Below the pieces are notes generated by a model that was given only the letters and a program-made list of their open reading frames with translations, ran no database searches and was not told the origin of the DNA. 64,000 nt of DNA from contig NC_040016.1 in NCBI RefSeq assembly GCF_000972845.2, positions 23,708,633 to 23,772,632 of the forward strand. The letters run 5' to 3'. The DNA comes from Larimichthys crocea. Its lineage: Eukaryota; Chordata; Actinopteri; Sciaenidae. Within the stretch, counting starts at the first letter, position 1, and each line of letters starts with the position of its first letter. This document shows positions 1-11,974 of this stretch, in pieces. Both the position numbers and the translations under genes were made by a program.

Positions 1-228
1 ATATCCACTCGGCCCAAAGCTATTCCACAGGAGTTGTATAAAAAAAAAAAAAGTATTTAAGTAGAAAAAATCTCGACAAAACAGAAGATAAATGACAAAA
101 AACACAAAACGCTTACGGGAGCTGCTGCAACAAGACAACAAGAGTGTGGCACCATGGCAATATATATATGTACAATACAATATATATATAATATATATGC
201 ACATGATACTAATATACACTTACTGAAA

Positions 229-1736
<1,508 letters not shown>

Positions 1737-1748
1737 GAAATTGATTTG

Positions 1749-1845
1749 ACAGAGGGTGTCACTCCCTGTACAGATTGTAAAGCCCTCCGAGGCAAAATGT
1801 GTTTTGTGAATTTGGGCTATACAAATAAAGTTTGATTTGATTTGA
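1749..1845 (+). mobile_element. Second, tandem copy of the LINE 3' end
   Basis: The last 95 or so bases of the LINE (from CAGAGGGTGTCACTCCCTG to the TTTGATTTGA tail) are repeated directly after the first tail with several substitutions, for example CCGAGG against CTCTGAGG and GTGTTTTGTGAATT against GTACTTTGTGACTT. Either a very short 5'-truncated LINE copy inserted at the tail of the first, or the tail was duplicated and then diverged. The level of divergence between the two favours an independent insertion. Confidence 0.75.
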
Positions 1846-1943
1846 CTAATTTGGATTAATTGTATAAAGCATGACATGAATATAGAAGATATTTCAACCT
1901 AGACATTCTTATAAGTCACAACCTTACTTATCCTTTTCTATAT

Positions 1944-1982
1944 TGTGTGTGTGTGTTGTTGTTGTTGTTGTTGTTGTTGTTT
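1944..1982. repeat. (GT)n-(GTT)n microsatellite
   Basis: A short GT run passes directly into about nine GTT units. It is a simple compound microsatellite. Confidence 0.95.
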
Positions 1983-2599
1983 TCTTTTCCTGACAGTGGC
2001 AAAGTGTGGGATGACACATGGGAACCTGCGCAAGCTTATCTGTAAAACAGCCCACCACAGGTTGCAGAGTTGGCACCACAAGTTCCCAGTTCAAAGTTCA
2101 ACATGTTGAAGTTCACAATAGAAATAAAGTTAAAGTTCATCATAAAAGTTCAGAATAAAATATTGAATACACATTTTAGTCAGTGTCAGTCTCTGTTTCA
2201 CTTTATAACCGGCTTAAGTACATAAAACATCTATGAATCCAATAGATCAATAATATCTCACGTAATGTGTTCACTCTCGATATCTCACATTTGTGGTCTA
2301 CTTCTCACACACACACACGGAAAAAAATAATAGAATCAAAATAGGACAATTAAATATTTGGCTGTGTAAGTACACAGTATAAGTAGGGTAGTAAAACATC
2401 AGTTTAGGAAGTCTATTGGTCAAATGTTGATCTTAGAAAAATTATAGAGGAACATAGAGATAACATCATCTGAATAGTTTAACATCTTGTGTGCTGATGA
2501 AGGCTTGAATGGATCATTTATTTAACTCGATCAATAGTTTCATATCTATGACAATAATTTGATAGGTTAAACAGGTTGGTTTAGGCCTGGCAATACAGC

Positions 2600-3830
2600 A
2601 TGCCTCCTGATTAGTATACTCAAATTTCAGACCCCTGCCTTAAAGCATTGATGAGTTAATCCCAAAAAGGTGTTAAAGCCTTAACTAGTAGGCCTCGTTG
2701 AGTACAGAACGGCTGATCTCTGACCCTTCCCAAGGGGCCACGGGTCCGAAACTCGGCACAGTGATTGTGGCCCATGTCCCGATATGTATACTCAAATTTC
2801 AGCCCCCTCCCTTAAAGCTTTGATGACTTATCAGGAGATAGTGACCGGAAAAGAAGAAGGTCAGATTTGGGGGACTCACTAAAAAAACATGTCTTTTTGG
2901 CTGCCGCGCGGCGACCTTTGACCCCAGGGGCCCCAGATTCGGAACAGAGGATCCCCCGGGGGCCCTGAACAATGAACCGATGAAAAAAAACCCACAAGTC
3001 CAGTAGAATTTTTTTTGCCCCGTCTGGATTCCTGAGCATCGGGGTCCTGTCAGAATCATGCAGTCTTACACCGTCTGACCTGCGTGGAGATTTTGGAGGA
3101 CATGTGTTTCTACAAGTCGCATGGGTCTGAAAATTTAGTATGTTGTTCAGTGGCCCAAGACGTGTGGATAGACGTCAGTCCGGTCCACGTCGGCCCAGAA
3201 CTTTTCGATGGGCGGGGCAGAGAAAGGGCGCCGTTACACAAATCTGCGCCCTCGCCGCCGCCACAAAAATGCACCGAACTGCATGAAACTCACTGTGCTA
3301 TCCTAAATGCAGGTCTGGGTCAGACTCCCAAAGTCCCAACTGTCTGTAGGCCTTCTAGAAAGCTAACTAGCTCTACAGTGATGGAATTGACGGGACCAAA
3401 AAATCCCAGCAGAAGGCTCCACAGCGTACGACATAGTCGAATTTCAGCCTCCCGCCTCAAAGCGTTGTCGAGTTAATCCCAAAAAGGTGTCCAGAATGGC
3501 TGAACTCTGACCTTTCCAAAGTGGGTATGGGGTGAAAATGTGGGCCCTGATCAGACCCTGCGTCCTGATACGTATACTCAAATTTCAGCCTCCTGCCTCA
3601 AAGCGCTGATGAGTTATTCACAAACAAGGTGTTTTTAAGCCTAAACTACTAGGCCTCGTTAAGTACAGAATGGCTGACCTCTGACCTTCCCGAAGGGCAC
3701 ACAGGTCTGAAATTCGATACCGTGGTCGACCATGCTGTCCCAATGCGCGGGTGTGGATTTCAGGCCCCTACCTCAAAGCGTTGATGAGTTATCAGGGGAT
3801 ATGGCCTTGACCTTGGAGTCAGCTTGACGT
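2600..3830. repeat. Diverged tandem-like repeat, unit about 172-178 bp
   Basis: The block starting TATACTCAAATTTCAG, followed by a CC-rich stretch, then TTAAAGC.TTGATGAGTTA and a GTACAGAA.GGCTGA..TCTGACC segment, recurs at 2615, 2787, 3433, 3573 and about 3751. The spacing is 172 bp between the first two and 178 bp between the last two. The 3433 unit is shorter because it lacks the part with CCTCGTT.AGTACAG. Units are clearly diverged. The block between 2830 and 3430 is unlike the unit and may be an insertion. I do not recognise the family; it may be the body of a DNA transposon or an old satellite. Open frames here are not convincing genes. Confidence 0.7.
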
Positions 3831-4172
3831 GTTCATTTTAAGAGGCTTCTTTGGGAGACCTCTAAAGGTGGAGGTCGGAATGGGGTACTTGCTGAAATCA
3901 AAAAAGTCCTAAATGGAAGGAGTCATAAGCAGGCACCTTTAGTCTCCAAAAAAGGTCTCCCAAAGTGAAGATTTGCTTCAACCTAATAGTGCAGGGTGGG
4001 TCATTTTTGGGTCACCGTCAGGTGGCTCAGATATGTTCTGTGACTGTCAATTCACCAGTGTGATGGCATGCTTTTTAATAAAACACACCCTAGCAAATAT
4101 GTCAATTCGACTTTGATGATTTCTTTGACAAAACACTGAACAAAACTCACATGGTGAGTGTGCTGCATGGCG

Positions 4173-4256
4173 CTTTTGTGATCCTTTGAGCAGCCCAGAA
4201 AGCTTTCCATGAATCTTTTGTGATCCTTTGAGCAGCCCAGAAAGCTTTCCATGAAT
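4173..4256. repeat. Exact 42-bp tandem duplication
   Basis: The 42-bp unit at 4173-4214, starting CTTTTGTGATCC, is repeated without change at 4215-4256. It lies just downstream of the 3' end of the minus-strand gene at 4.4-6.3 kb. The lack of divergence indicates a recent duplication. Confidence 0.95.
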
Positions 4257-4413
4257 ACAATTGTTACTGTATATGAATATATACACAGTACAGATCCAGC
4301 GTAAACTGCACACGGGGAATTCCATTTTTCCTTCTCAAAAGGTCTGTTGATAACAAGGTCTGTCTGAAAACAGACATTATAAAAAGCACATTAAACAGAG
4401 AAGTGATTAACTT

Positions 4414-4419
4414 TTTATT
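4414..4419 (-). terminator. Candidate poly(A) signal AATAAA
   Basis: On the minus strand AATAAA lies about 45 bases past the TGA stop (4464-4466) of the last exon of the unrecognised spliced gene. Position and orientation fit a cleavage/polyadenylation signal for that transcript. The short distance implies a very short 3' UTR. Confidence 0.55.
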
Positions 4420-4463
4420 TTATCAGTCATAATATCAATGGTGACACACACACACACACACTC

Positions 4464-6278
4464 TCAATCTTCATCAGAAGTGCTGAAGTCACTCTCAGCA
4501 GCATCATCTGGATTTTCCTCCTCCTCGTCGTCTGTTTCCAGGAGTAATTGGTGGCTGAGGATTCTCTGGTAATAGTCCTTGACTTTTAGCATTTCAGCTT
4601 TCAGTTCAGTTTGTTTTTTTAGGAGCAGGCAATGGAGTCCCTTCTTTGCATCCTCCAACATGCCAACAAGAGAGGCTGTAAAAAGAACAAAACCAATACA
4701 TATCAGTAATGTCAAAAAAATAACTGGAAAAAAAAGGGAGAAGACAGTGTTAGCCAGTAAGCTAGTTATAGCTTAAAGATCCAGTGAAACTTTACTGCTT
4801 ACAGTCTGAGGAGATCGTTCCCAACTCCAGAGTTCGTGCTTTCAGCGCTGTCCAGTGGCGGTGAATTTCCCTGCAAAGGATCATCTCCTCTTCTTTAAGG
4901 CGCCTCATAGCCATCACCTTCTCAAATACCTCTCTTTTTGTCTTAAGGTCTGCAGCAGCTACAGTTTATCAACATCAGAAGGGAAAACCATAGATTATGA
5001 TTCAAGATCAGAACTTCCAACTACTGCTCAGATACTGGGTATTTGGTTAAACAGGATACACTTGAAATGTTTTAGAGTTTACGTTCACTTAAGTTCTGCC
5101 AGGGCCATACATCGGTCTGGATGAGGGCATCACTGGACATAATTTGTTTCTATGTGAGAGTAACATTAAGAGTACAGTATGAGTATAGTACATAAAACTT
5201 ATCACTCACATTCAGCAATCAGTCTTTTAAGCAGAATTTCAAGGGATATAGTAAGTAATATTAAACAGTAAATATTAAACAGTAATATTCACAGAAATGT
5301 TAGAAGTGTATTGTTCCATTTAAGTGGCTGAGACATAACTCCATGTCCCTTTCCAAGAACACTGTAGAAAAGCTGTACTATGTGTGTTATAAAGGGTTCG
5401 AAATTAGCACCAACCAAATGCAGGAAATATAAACTATTGTCAAGTGTGATGCAGAGAGAAAGAATACTACCATAAGAGAACATAACTTTCTTTGGTCATT
5501 AAGCATAATGTTACTCTACAATTCTCTTGTTCAGTGAGGTGTATGAACTTACAGTGGAGTCTCTGATACCAGTGACTTGACAGATATTCGTTATAAGACG
5601 TCTTTAGCCTTCCTAGTATGTTGGTGTTCAGGTTTATCATTACACACTGATCGGCCACTTCAATCCAGGTACAATCCAATTTGATCAAATATAACAACTC
5701 TGCCTTAAATTCTGCTTTTATCACGCTTATGTTTGTTTTTGTTGACACTGTCAAAGATTTATTAATTCCACCTTAAGTTCATTGATGAGCCTGTGGTGGG
5801 TCCTATTGTTGTATAGGAGTGCATAATATTGAGACTCACTGACACACATGGTGTGGATGTGAATCCAGAGTAGCTAACATGTTGTCAATAAGAGAAGGCC
5901 TGGCCTCTTTCCACTTTTGCGAGGACACAGTGTTTCTGATCTCCCAATCAGTAGCAGCCAACTCAGACAACGTCTCACAGGTCACTGCTGTGTCCTCTTC
6001 TCCATCCTCCAACAACTGAAGGAGCTCCTGACGAAGCACTTCAGTTTCAGGCACTAATAGAAAAAATTAAGAAATAAAGAAACTCTGCCACAAAATGAAG
6101 CATATACTGTAGGTGGTATGGTTTAGGACTGCACAACAGCCATTACATTTCTGCCTAACTCAAAAACAACTATAAAAGGAAACTTAAAAATTAAATCACA
6201 ACATATCCAAGTAGGTAACATACCTGTTCTTGGGTCGACACTGGCGACATCACCAGGTGCTTGCACATCTGGACTGTG
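4464..6278 (-). CDS. Unrecognised spliced protein, coiled-coil with acidic C-terminus (five phase-compatible exons)
   Basis: I can chain five exons on the minus strand: 6224-6278, 5844-6053 (or 5840-6053), 5553-5747, 4803-4949 and 4464-4675. Acceptors read TTTAACACAG, TTCTATTAG, CTTTGACAG, GCTGCTGCAG and TTCTTTTTACAG. Donors are GTATGT, GTCAGT (or GTGAGT), GTAAGT and GTAAGC. Phases match at every junction if the second exon uses the GTCAGT donor. The product is hydrophilic: an early leucine/glutamate stretch (RQELLQLLEDGEEDT), a Trp-containing segment (ATDWEIRN), then Lys/Glu-rich helices likely to form a coiled coil (for example MRRLKEEEMILCREIHRHW), ending in a run of Asp/Glu and Ser (ETDDEEEENPDD, then SDFSTSDED) before TGA. 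I do not recognise the family. It may be a small fish nuclear or scaffold protein, or an accessory ORF of a DNA transposon. The upstream end is not resolved. Confidence 0.55.
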
Positions 6279-6410
6279 CTGTGTTAAACAAGGAAATAAT
6301 ATTTTTAAAGCAACTACAGGTGGCAAATAGCTGATTCAGACCAAATCAGGTGCTGTGGAGAGAACACTAGTCCAATCCACTCCAATTCATATGAAAGGAT
6401 GAATACTGAC

Positions 6411-6516
6411 CATGTGGCATGCCACTAGTACTTCGACTGGATGGCAGCCTTTGAGGAATAACATCCTCCTGTCGGTCACGTTTTTTCCATCGCACTGGTG
6501 TTGGTTCAGGTTCCCC
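6411..6516 (-). CDS. Possible upstream exon of the same unrecognised gene
   Basis: On the minus strand an open segment begins after a GAGGCACAG acceptor at 6517-6518 and ends before GTCAGT. It encodes a basic, proline-rich stretch (EPEPTPVRWKKRDRQED) that could be a nuclear-localisation-like region. A further GTATGT donor at 7177 upstream follows a Lys-rich segment (7178-7264) whose frame joins this exon in phase 0. The donor phase here (1) does not match the exon at 6224-6278, so an exon is missing, a splice site is misplaced, or the gene is broken. Confidence 0.35.
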
Positions 6517-7177
6517 CTGTGCCTCATTGTATGCAATTAACAAGAGACAGATGCAGAACACTTAAAATACAGTCCATGATCAAAGATTATCAAATGTTAA
6601 TGGAGCCAATTTCACAGAAAAAAATATATATATTCAGTAATAAAAAATTAGGTTTGAGAAGCTGGACATGCTGTAGAAATGTGCTAATGGGGGTACCAAA
6701 GTCAACTTTTACTCTCTACAATAAATTAGACAAAAGTGTTCCCTCTTGTATTAGTGTTTAACTACATCAAGAAATACAAAACACATAAATAAAGCAATCC
6801 AAATGATTTTCACTGTTTGCGCTCAGTTCAACAATGTTAGCAATTAACGTTAGCATTATGGGTTTGTACAGAGCTAGCAGAAGTAGAAAACTGCTTTTTA
6901 ACATTACACACCATGCGATGCTATTTGCGCCAGGGCATACAATATTAGCAACGTGCAACTCCTTTAATGTTTGTAATAAATTAAATCCATCATCGGTGGA
7001 TTAAAGAGCTAATGCTACAGTAGCCACGTACAGTTGTAAGCTTACTCTACCGAGCACACTGACGGTAGCCATTTTGAAATGCCTTAAACTGTTACTTTGT
7101 GAGACTAGTGAATCAAGGTAATCTCTTTCTAAAACATACACTTTCACTTTCTCAAAGTAGTCTTTTTTTTTACATAC

Positions 7178-7264
7178 CTGCGTTAGAATCAATTTCTTCT
7201 TCACCATTTTCTTTGTCTTCACCTTTGTCTTTGTCTTTATCTTAATCTTCATCTTCACCTTCAC
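7178..7264 (-). CDS. Possible first coding exon, Lys-rich low-complexity
   Basis: On the minus strand ATG codons open a frame of alternating lysine codons that ends exactly at a CAG|GTATGT donor at 7176-7177. Joined in phase 0 to the 6411-6516 exon it gives a very basic N-terminus. Another frame of the same repetitive DNA is acidic but carries a stop. The repetition (AAGACAAAGA-like) weakens the call. Sequence above 7270 has a TATA-like TTTTATACAG, which could be promoter, but that same stretch belongs to a repeat that recurs at 7745-7830. Confidence 0.25.
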
Positions 7265-7285
7265 CTTCTGCTCATACTCGTGCTC

Positions 7286-7366
7286 CGTTTTATACAGACC
7301 TGGGAAGATACCTTTTGCGTATCAGAGGTGGGAAGGGGCGTGACAAATCGTCGGTGGTCGAGCCTT
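7286..7366. repeat. Dispersed repeat motif, copy 1 (direct orientation)
   Basis: The stretch with TTATACAGACCTGGGAAGAT, then ACCTTTTGCG..TATCAGA and GCGTGACAAATCGTCGGT matches, with substitutions, a stretch at about 7755-7832 in the same orientation. I do not know the family. It lies at the upstream edge of the unrecognised minus-strand gene and could be the end of a transposon or a shared promoter-like repeat. Confidence 0.5.
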
Positions 7367-7689
7367 ATGGGTAGTGTAGGCCTTTTCGCTATCCAAAACA
7401 TACGAATAAAAGTTTATTTCTCAGGCTAGAAGGAGAAAAAAAACATACTGAGGGCCACAACATGAAGCTATCTTATTGTTGAATTATCAGTGACACTTTG
7501 GCGTGTTTGTGCTGAGAAACGTTGATTATATCATTAAAAGAAATCCTTAACAAAACAGTTCCGGGCAGAGGGTCCTCGGTTGTCCAATCAGATTGTAGCT
7601 TGCAGCGTCATGTATCGCTGTAGTCAGATTATTATTATTGGAGTGAATGGACGGCTGGAGCTCTGCTTTGAGCGTCTCTTACCAGCGCA

Positions 7690-7741
7690 AACGGATTATA
7701 CTGGAGTCAATTGACAACGGATTATACTGGAGTCAATTGAC
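7690..7741. repeat. Exact 26-bp tandem duplication
   Basis: The unit AACGGATTATACTGGAGTCA followed by ATTGAC occupies 7690-7715 and again 7716-7741 with no change. It sits just before the second copy of the dispersed motif. Confidence 0.95.
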
Positions 7742-7754
7742 AACCCAGAGCGTT

Positions 7755-7832
7755 TCATACAGACACGGAAGGGTACCTTTTACGCCGGTATCAGACGTCA
7801 AGGAGCGTGACAAAGCGTCGGTATTTTACGCG
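7755..7832. repeat. Dispersed repeat motif, copy 2
   Basis: CATACAGACACGGAAGGGTA, then CCTTTTACGCCGGTATCAGA and GAGCGTGACAAAGCGTCGGT align with the copy at 7286-7366. This copy looks better preserved. The 137-codon plus-strand frame that covers it (7647-8060) has no other gene-like property. Confidence 0.5.
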
Positions 7833-8060
7833 TTGGGAATGAGAACGGGTTGGCTGTCCAGTGTGAGTGAATACAGATTATTGCAAAGCATTCCCACCTC
7901 CTGTGATTTTTTTTTTTTAATTACTCGACGTCGACTTGACTTTCATCATATTCGTGTCGACTTAAATAAATCTGAAGTCATGCAACTCCTAGTGCACACT
8001 TACATCCATTTTTCCCATAAAAGAACCATGATCATAGAAAACTTATTTATTTATAAATAA

Positions 8061-9172
8061 ATAAAATAAAATAAAAAATAAAACTTAAAAAAGGCTCTGA
8101 TGTGATGCATTCTTTTCTGATACCTGTTTAAACCTGATACCTAGTCTGTCCCACTAATTGGAACCTTGCCCCTTTTTGTGTTTTTATGTTTATTCTATTG
8201 TATTTTTATTGTATTCAAATATACTGGACTGCTACGACGACCTAATTTCCCTTTGAGGATTGATATAGTCATCCATCTATCTATTAAAAAAATACAAACA
8301 ATAAAAAAGCTTTTCAATCTAACCACTACAGACTGTTTGTACTGTTGGTTATGTCCAGGTTTCAATTTGCTTTCCAGTTTCACTTTCAAACATTCAGGAA
8401 ATTAAATTAAATTAAACTAAAACTAAAACTTCCCCAGCATGTGCAACAAAGAGGACTGCAGTATTTAACCCTTCTGAGCAGTATACACATGACTGCTGAG
8501 TTTTTAGTTACACAAGAGGGGTTGAAGTGTGAACAATGTTTGTTTGTTGGTTCATCAGAGTTGTGCCATATCAGTCCAGCTATCCAACATACAGCAGGGA
8601 TTGTTTAATGCTAAAGATTCATATCCACACATCACTGTGACCGTTACTCGTGGCTGTGAGCTGTAACACCTTGGACATGGTGACTCAGTGCCAGGCCTTG
8701 AGAGAAGCTGCACCAGCTTCTCAACACTAAAGAGTAGCATACTTAAGTGAACACATTCAGTTATCACAGTCTACATTAGCCCTCTTTTTCCACACAGTAT
8801 GGACCTCCTTCTGAGCTGTCTGAGGTTCCATCCATTGTGTGAGCTAAGCATGAATTTCATGTGTGTTTCGTAAACCTGGCTCCGTCACATAAAGTCATAC
8901 TCAACCTAATGCTAAGCTACCAATGATTAAACAATACAATTTGCCTCAGGAGTTGACAGTGTCATTCAGTCTCTATTGAATCAAAATATGTTTGTTCTAA
9001 CCACCAGCCCATGTAACACTCCCATTTTTACCAATTTCCAAAGCAAATCGCCCTGATGAATGTGCAAAACCTGCAAGCGATTAATAATATAGTGGTACCT
9101 GCAGCTCCAATTGTGCTTGACACCAAGTCGATTTTAGCTACTTTACCATCTAACTCAACACACTACACAGTC
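8061..9172. other. No gene seen
   Basis: AT-rich, low-complexity DNA (ATAAAATAAA and AACTAAAACT runs near 8050-8430) followed by unique-looking sequence. I find no splice-bounded coding segment and no recognisable element. Confidence 0.6.
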
Positions 9173-9173
9173 A

Positions 9174-10985
9174 TTCAAATCAAATCAATTTTATTTGTAT
9201 AGCCCAAAGTCACAAAGTACATATGCCTCTGAGGGCTTTACAATCTGTACAGGGAGTGACACCCTAACCCTAACCCTAACCCTAACCCTAACCCCTAACC
9301 CTAACCCTAACCCTAACCCTCGGTTCGAGTGAGGAAAAACTTGCCCACAAAAAACCTTTAACAGGGAAAAAATGTGGAAGAAAGAGAGAGAGAGGGTTTT
9401 CGGTAAGGGAGATGTGACTGCATCTTCAACCAATACCGTGCCTGGCTAGGCATAACCCTGGGTGGGGGTGGAGTCTAATCCTATGGCAGCATAACTAAGG
9501 GATGACCTGAGCCAGCCCTAACTATAGGCTTTATCAAAAAGGAAAGTCTTAAGTCTATTCTTAAAGGTGTTGGCCGTGTCTGCCTCCCAAACCCAGAAAG
9601 GTAGTTTGTTCCACAGAAGAGGAGCCTGATAGCTGAAAGCTCTGGCTCCCAATCTACTTTTGGAAACTATAGGAACCACAAGGAACCCAGCGTCCTGAGA
9701 GCGCAGTGTTCTAGAGGGGTAGTAAGGTATTATGAGCTCTTTTAGATAAGATGGTGCCTGACCATGAAGAGATTTGTAAGTAAGGAGAAGAATTTAAAAT
9801 TCTATTCTAGATTTAATAGGTAGCCAATGCAAGGAAGCCAAAATGGGAGAGATGTGATCTCTGATCTTGGTTCCTGTCAGAACACGTGCAGCAGCATTCT
9901 GAATTAACTGCAAAGTCCTAAGAGACTTATTAGAGCAGCCTGATAACAAAGAGTTACAATAGTCCAGCCTTGAAGTAACAAATGCGTGGACTAGTTTTTC
10001 TCCATCCGCCTGAGAGACAATGCGTCTGATTTTAGCGATGTTACGTAAGTGGAAGAATGCAGTCCTCGAAATTTGTTTTATGTGGACGTTAAAGGACAAA
10101 TCCTGATCAAAAACAACTCCAAGATTCTTTACAGTGGAGCTGGAGGCCAGGGTGATCCCATCTAAAGTAACTAAGTCTCTAGAAAGAGAGTTTCTGAGGT
10201 GTTTGGGTCCAATTACAAGAACTTCAGTTTTGTCTGAATTTAACATCAAAAAATTGTAGGTCATCCAACTTTTTATATCCTTAAGGCATGCTTGGAGTTT
10301 AGTTAACTGATTGGTTGCATCAGGCTTGATCGATAAATATAATTGGGTGTCGTCAGCATAACAATGAAAATTGATAGAGTGATTCCTAATGATGTTCCCT
10401 AAAGGAAGCATATATAAACTGAATAGAAGTGGTCCAAGTACAGAACCTTGTGGGACTCCATGACAAACTTTGGTCTGCATGGAGGATTCATCATTGACGT
10501 GAACAAACTGAGATCGATCTAAAAAATATGATTTAAACCAGCTTAGGGCGGTTCCTTTGATGCCAATTTGATGTTCCAGTCTCTGTAAAAGAATTTGATG
10601 GTCAATGGTGTCAAATGCAGCACTAAGATCTAACAGGACAAGTACAGAGATGAGTCCTTTGTCTGATGCCATTAGGAGGTCATTTGTAACTTTGACTAAT
10701 GCGGTCTCTCTGCTATGATGCACTCTAAATCCTGACTGAAAATCCTCAAATAGACTATTGTTATGGAGAAAGTCACACAGCTGATTAGCTACAGCTTTCT
10801 CAAGTATCTTAGACAGAAAGGGAAGGTTTGATATCGGTCTGTAGTTGGATAAGACCTCTGGGTCTAGAGTGGGCTTTTTAAGAAGAGGTTTAATTACAGC
10901 TACCTTAAAGGACTGTGGTACACTGAAGTTCTGCATTTTTCTTGATACCGTTGCATCCAGATAGCCAGTATCTGTTTGCATACAC
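9174..10985 (-). mobile_element. L2-clade LINE copy B (RT domain to 3' tail)
   Basis: On the minus strand this runs from within the RT domain (near 10985, where it meets a retroviral pol fragment) to the TTTGATTTGAATG tail at 9174. It is the same subfamily as 229-1736. Relative to that copy its 3' UTR lacks about 300 bp (the part corresponding to about 1260-1570 in copy A) and carries a telomere-type hexamer array (9261-9320). The CT tract that is 380 bp long in copy A is only about 14 bp here. The 5' end is truncated, as usual for LINEs. Confidence 0.85.
9261..9320. repeat. Interstitial telomere-type array (CCCTAA)n inside the LINE 3' UTR
   Basis: About ten CCCTAA units (TTAGGG on the minus strand, the vertebrate telomere motif), with one 7-base unit, lie between the conserved GAGTGACAC and CTCGGTTCGAGTGAGG segments of the LINE. 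In copy A the same interval holds only a short GAGGGTCTAAGGACAGAGGG sequence. The array therefore arose within the element, probably by slippage from a near-telomeric seed or by telomerase-like repair. Confidence 0.95.
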
Positions 10986-10987
10986 AT
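9794..10987 (-). pseudogene. LINE ORF2 reverse transcriptase, truncated by a nonsense change
   Basis: The 397-codon frame shows the L2/CR1-type RT blocks in order: [17 protein letters not shown] near residues 48-64, [12 protein letters not shown] near 87-97, the first catalytic aspartate in [13 protein letters not shown] (118-130), [13 protein letters not shown] (177-189), the catalytic YADD at 210-213, and the start of the C-terminal region with [12 protein letters not shown]. It stops at a TAA (9794-9796) where the sister copy has AAA. The protein frame continues past it towards 9540, so this is a single-base inactivation of an otherwise conserved C-terminus. The endonuclease domain is missing. 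The first 17 or so codons (up to about 10937) do not resemble the family and may be flanking sequence. Confidence 0.85.
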
Positions 10988-11718
10988 TCAAAGGTAAACT
11001 GTACACTTGGTGACGTTTGTTGCAGGGTTGTGTTGAGAGTCCCACGGTGTATGCAGCGGTGGTAAAAGGAGACCTGCATGGGCTCCACCTTCCAGGTGGC
11101 TCCACTCTCTTGCAGTACGCTGATGACCTCCTAATAGCTTCTCCATCAAAAGAAGCTTGCCACACAGACTCTATCTTGCTGCTACCGAGACTGGTCGAGT
11201 GTGGTCATAGAGCGTCGCTGGCAAAGTTGCAATTCTTTCGACCAGAGGTGACATATTTGAGTCATGTTTTGAAGGATGGACAACGCCTTTTGCCAACGGA
11301 GAGGGTGAAACTGTTAGTTAACATGCCTCCCCCCACAACCAAGAAACAGATGCTCTCTTTTCTGGGGATGGCTAATTACTGCAGACACTGGATTTTTGAA
11401 TATGCAACTATGGACTCTGTTTTGCGAGCCGCCACACTGCAATCAGCTCCACCCGTGGTACAGTGGACTGAGGAAATGTACAAAGCCTTTCAAGATCTGA
11501 AAAATGCTCTCACAAAGGCTCCAGCGTTGGGTCTGCCTGACTATCATCAGCCGTTCCATCTACATGTGCATGAGAGAGATGGCTTTGCCACTGGCATTCT
11601 GGTACAGAAGTTGTCTAAGAGCAGTGGCCGCTGCAGTTCCCACATTGTACTGCCTCATGACTGTTGTACACTTTCCACCTGCAGTACCTCAAAACATAAT
11701 GGGAGTTGCAATTTGTGA
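10988..11718 (+). pseudogene. Endogenous retrovirus pol fragment (reverse transcriptase)
   Basis: This is a fossil of a retroviral pol gene of the gamma/epsilon-like type. The longest clean stretch is 11017-11718, with YADD near residues 34-37, a following LGF/connection-type region (SFLGMANYCRHW near 115-126) and an ALGLPDYHQPF motif that precedes RNase H in such polymerases. Upstream the same frame reads to about 10988 but is broken by TGA at 11011-11013. Similarity fades after about 11640, probably at a frameshift. No gag, env, protease, integrase or LTR is visible nearby, so only one piece of the provirus remains. It abuts the 5' end of LINE copy B. The polymerase is not functional. Family assignment is by motif spacing only. 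Confidence 0.75.
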
Positions 11719-11974
11719 AACATGTTACAGGTTACGTTACTTGAAGCCTGCTAAACATAATAAGATAAGATTTCAGCTCCACTCACAATCATGTTTTCTA
11801 ATGAATCTATCTATCAAGTTTAAATATTTAAACAACACTGTTTTACAGGAGGATCCTTTAAACAGCTGTTATATTGCTAAGTTTTGTCTTTTGAATATAA
11901 TTCTCAGTCTAGGAAATCAAACTGATAATTTTTTTAATAAGTCATTATCATAAATTATTATTATATTAATAATT

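Noticed and set aside
3084..3476. 130-codon plus-strand frame
   Set aside because: It crosses the boundary of the diverged 175-bp repeat and has no recognisable domain or splice context.
7647..8060. 137-codon plus-strand frame
   Set aside because: It covers an exact 26-bp tandem duplication and a dispersed repeat; the rest is low complexity.
9261..9320. True chromosome end or recent chromosome fusion
   Set aside because: The array is only about ten units and sits between conserved LINE 3' UTR segments.
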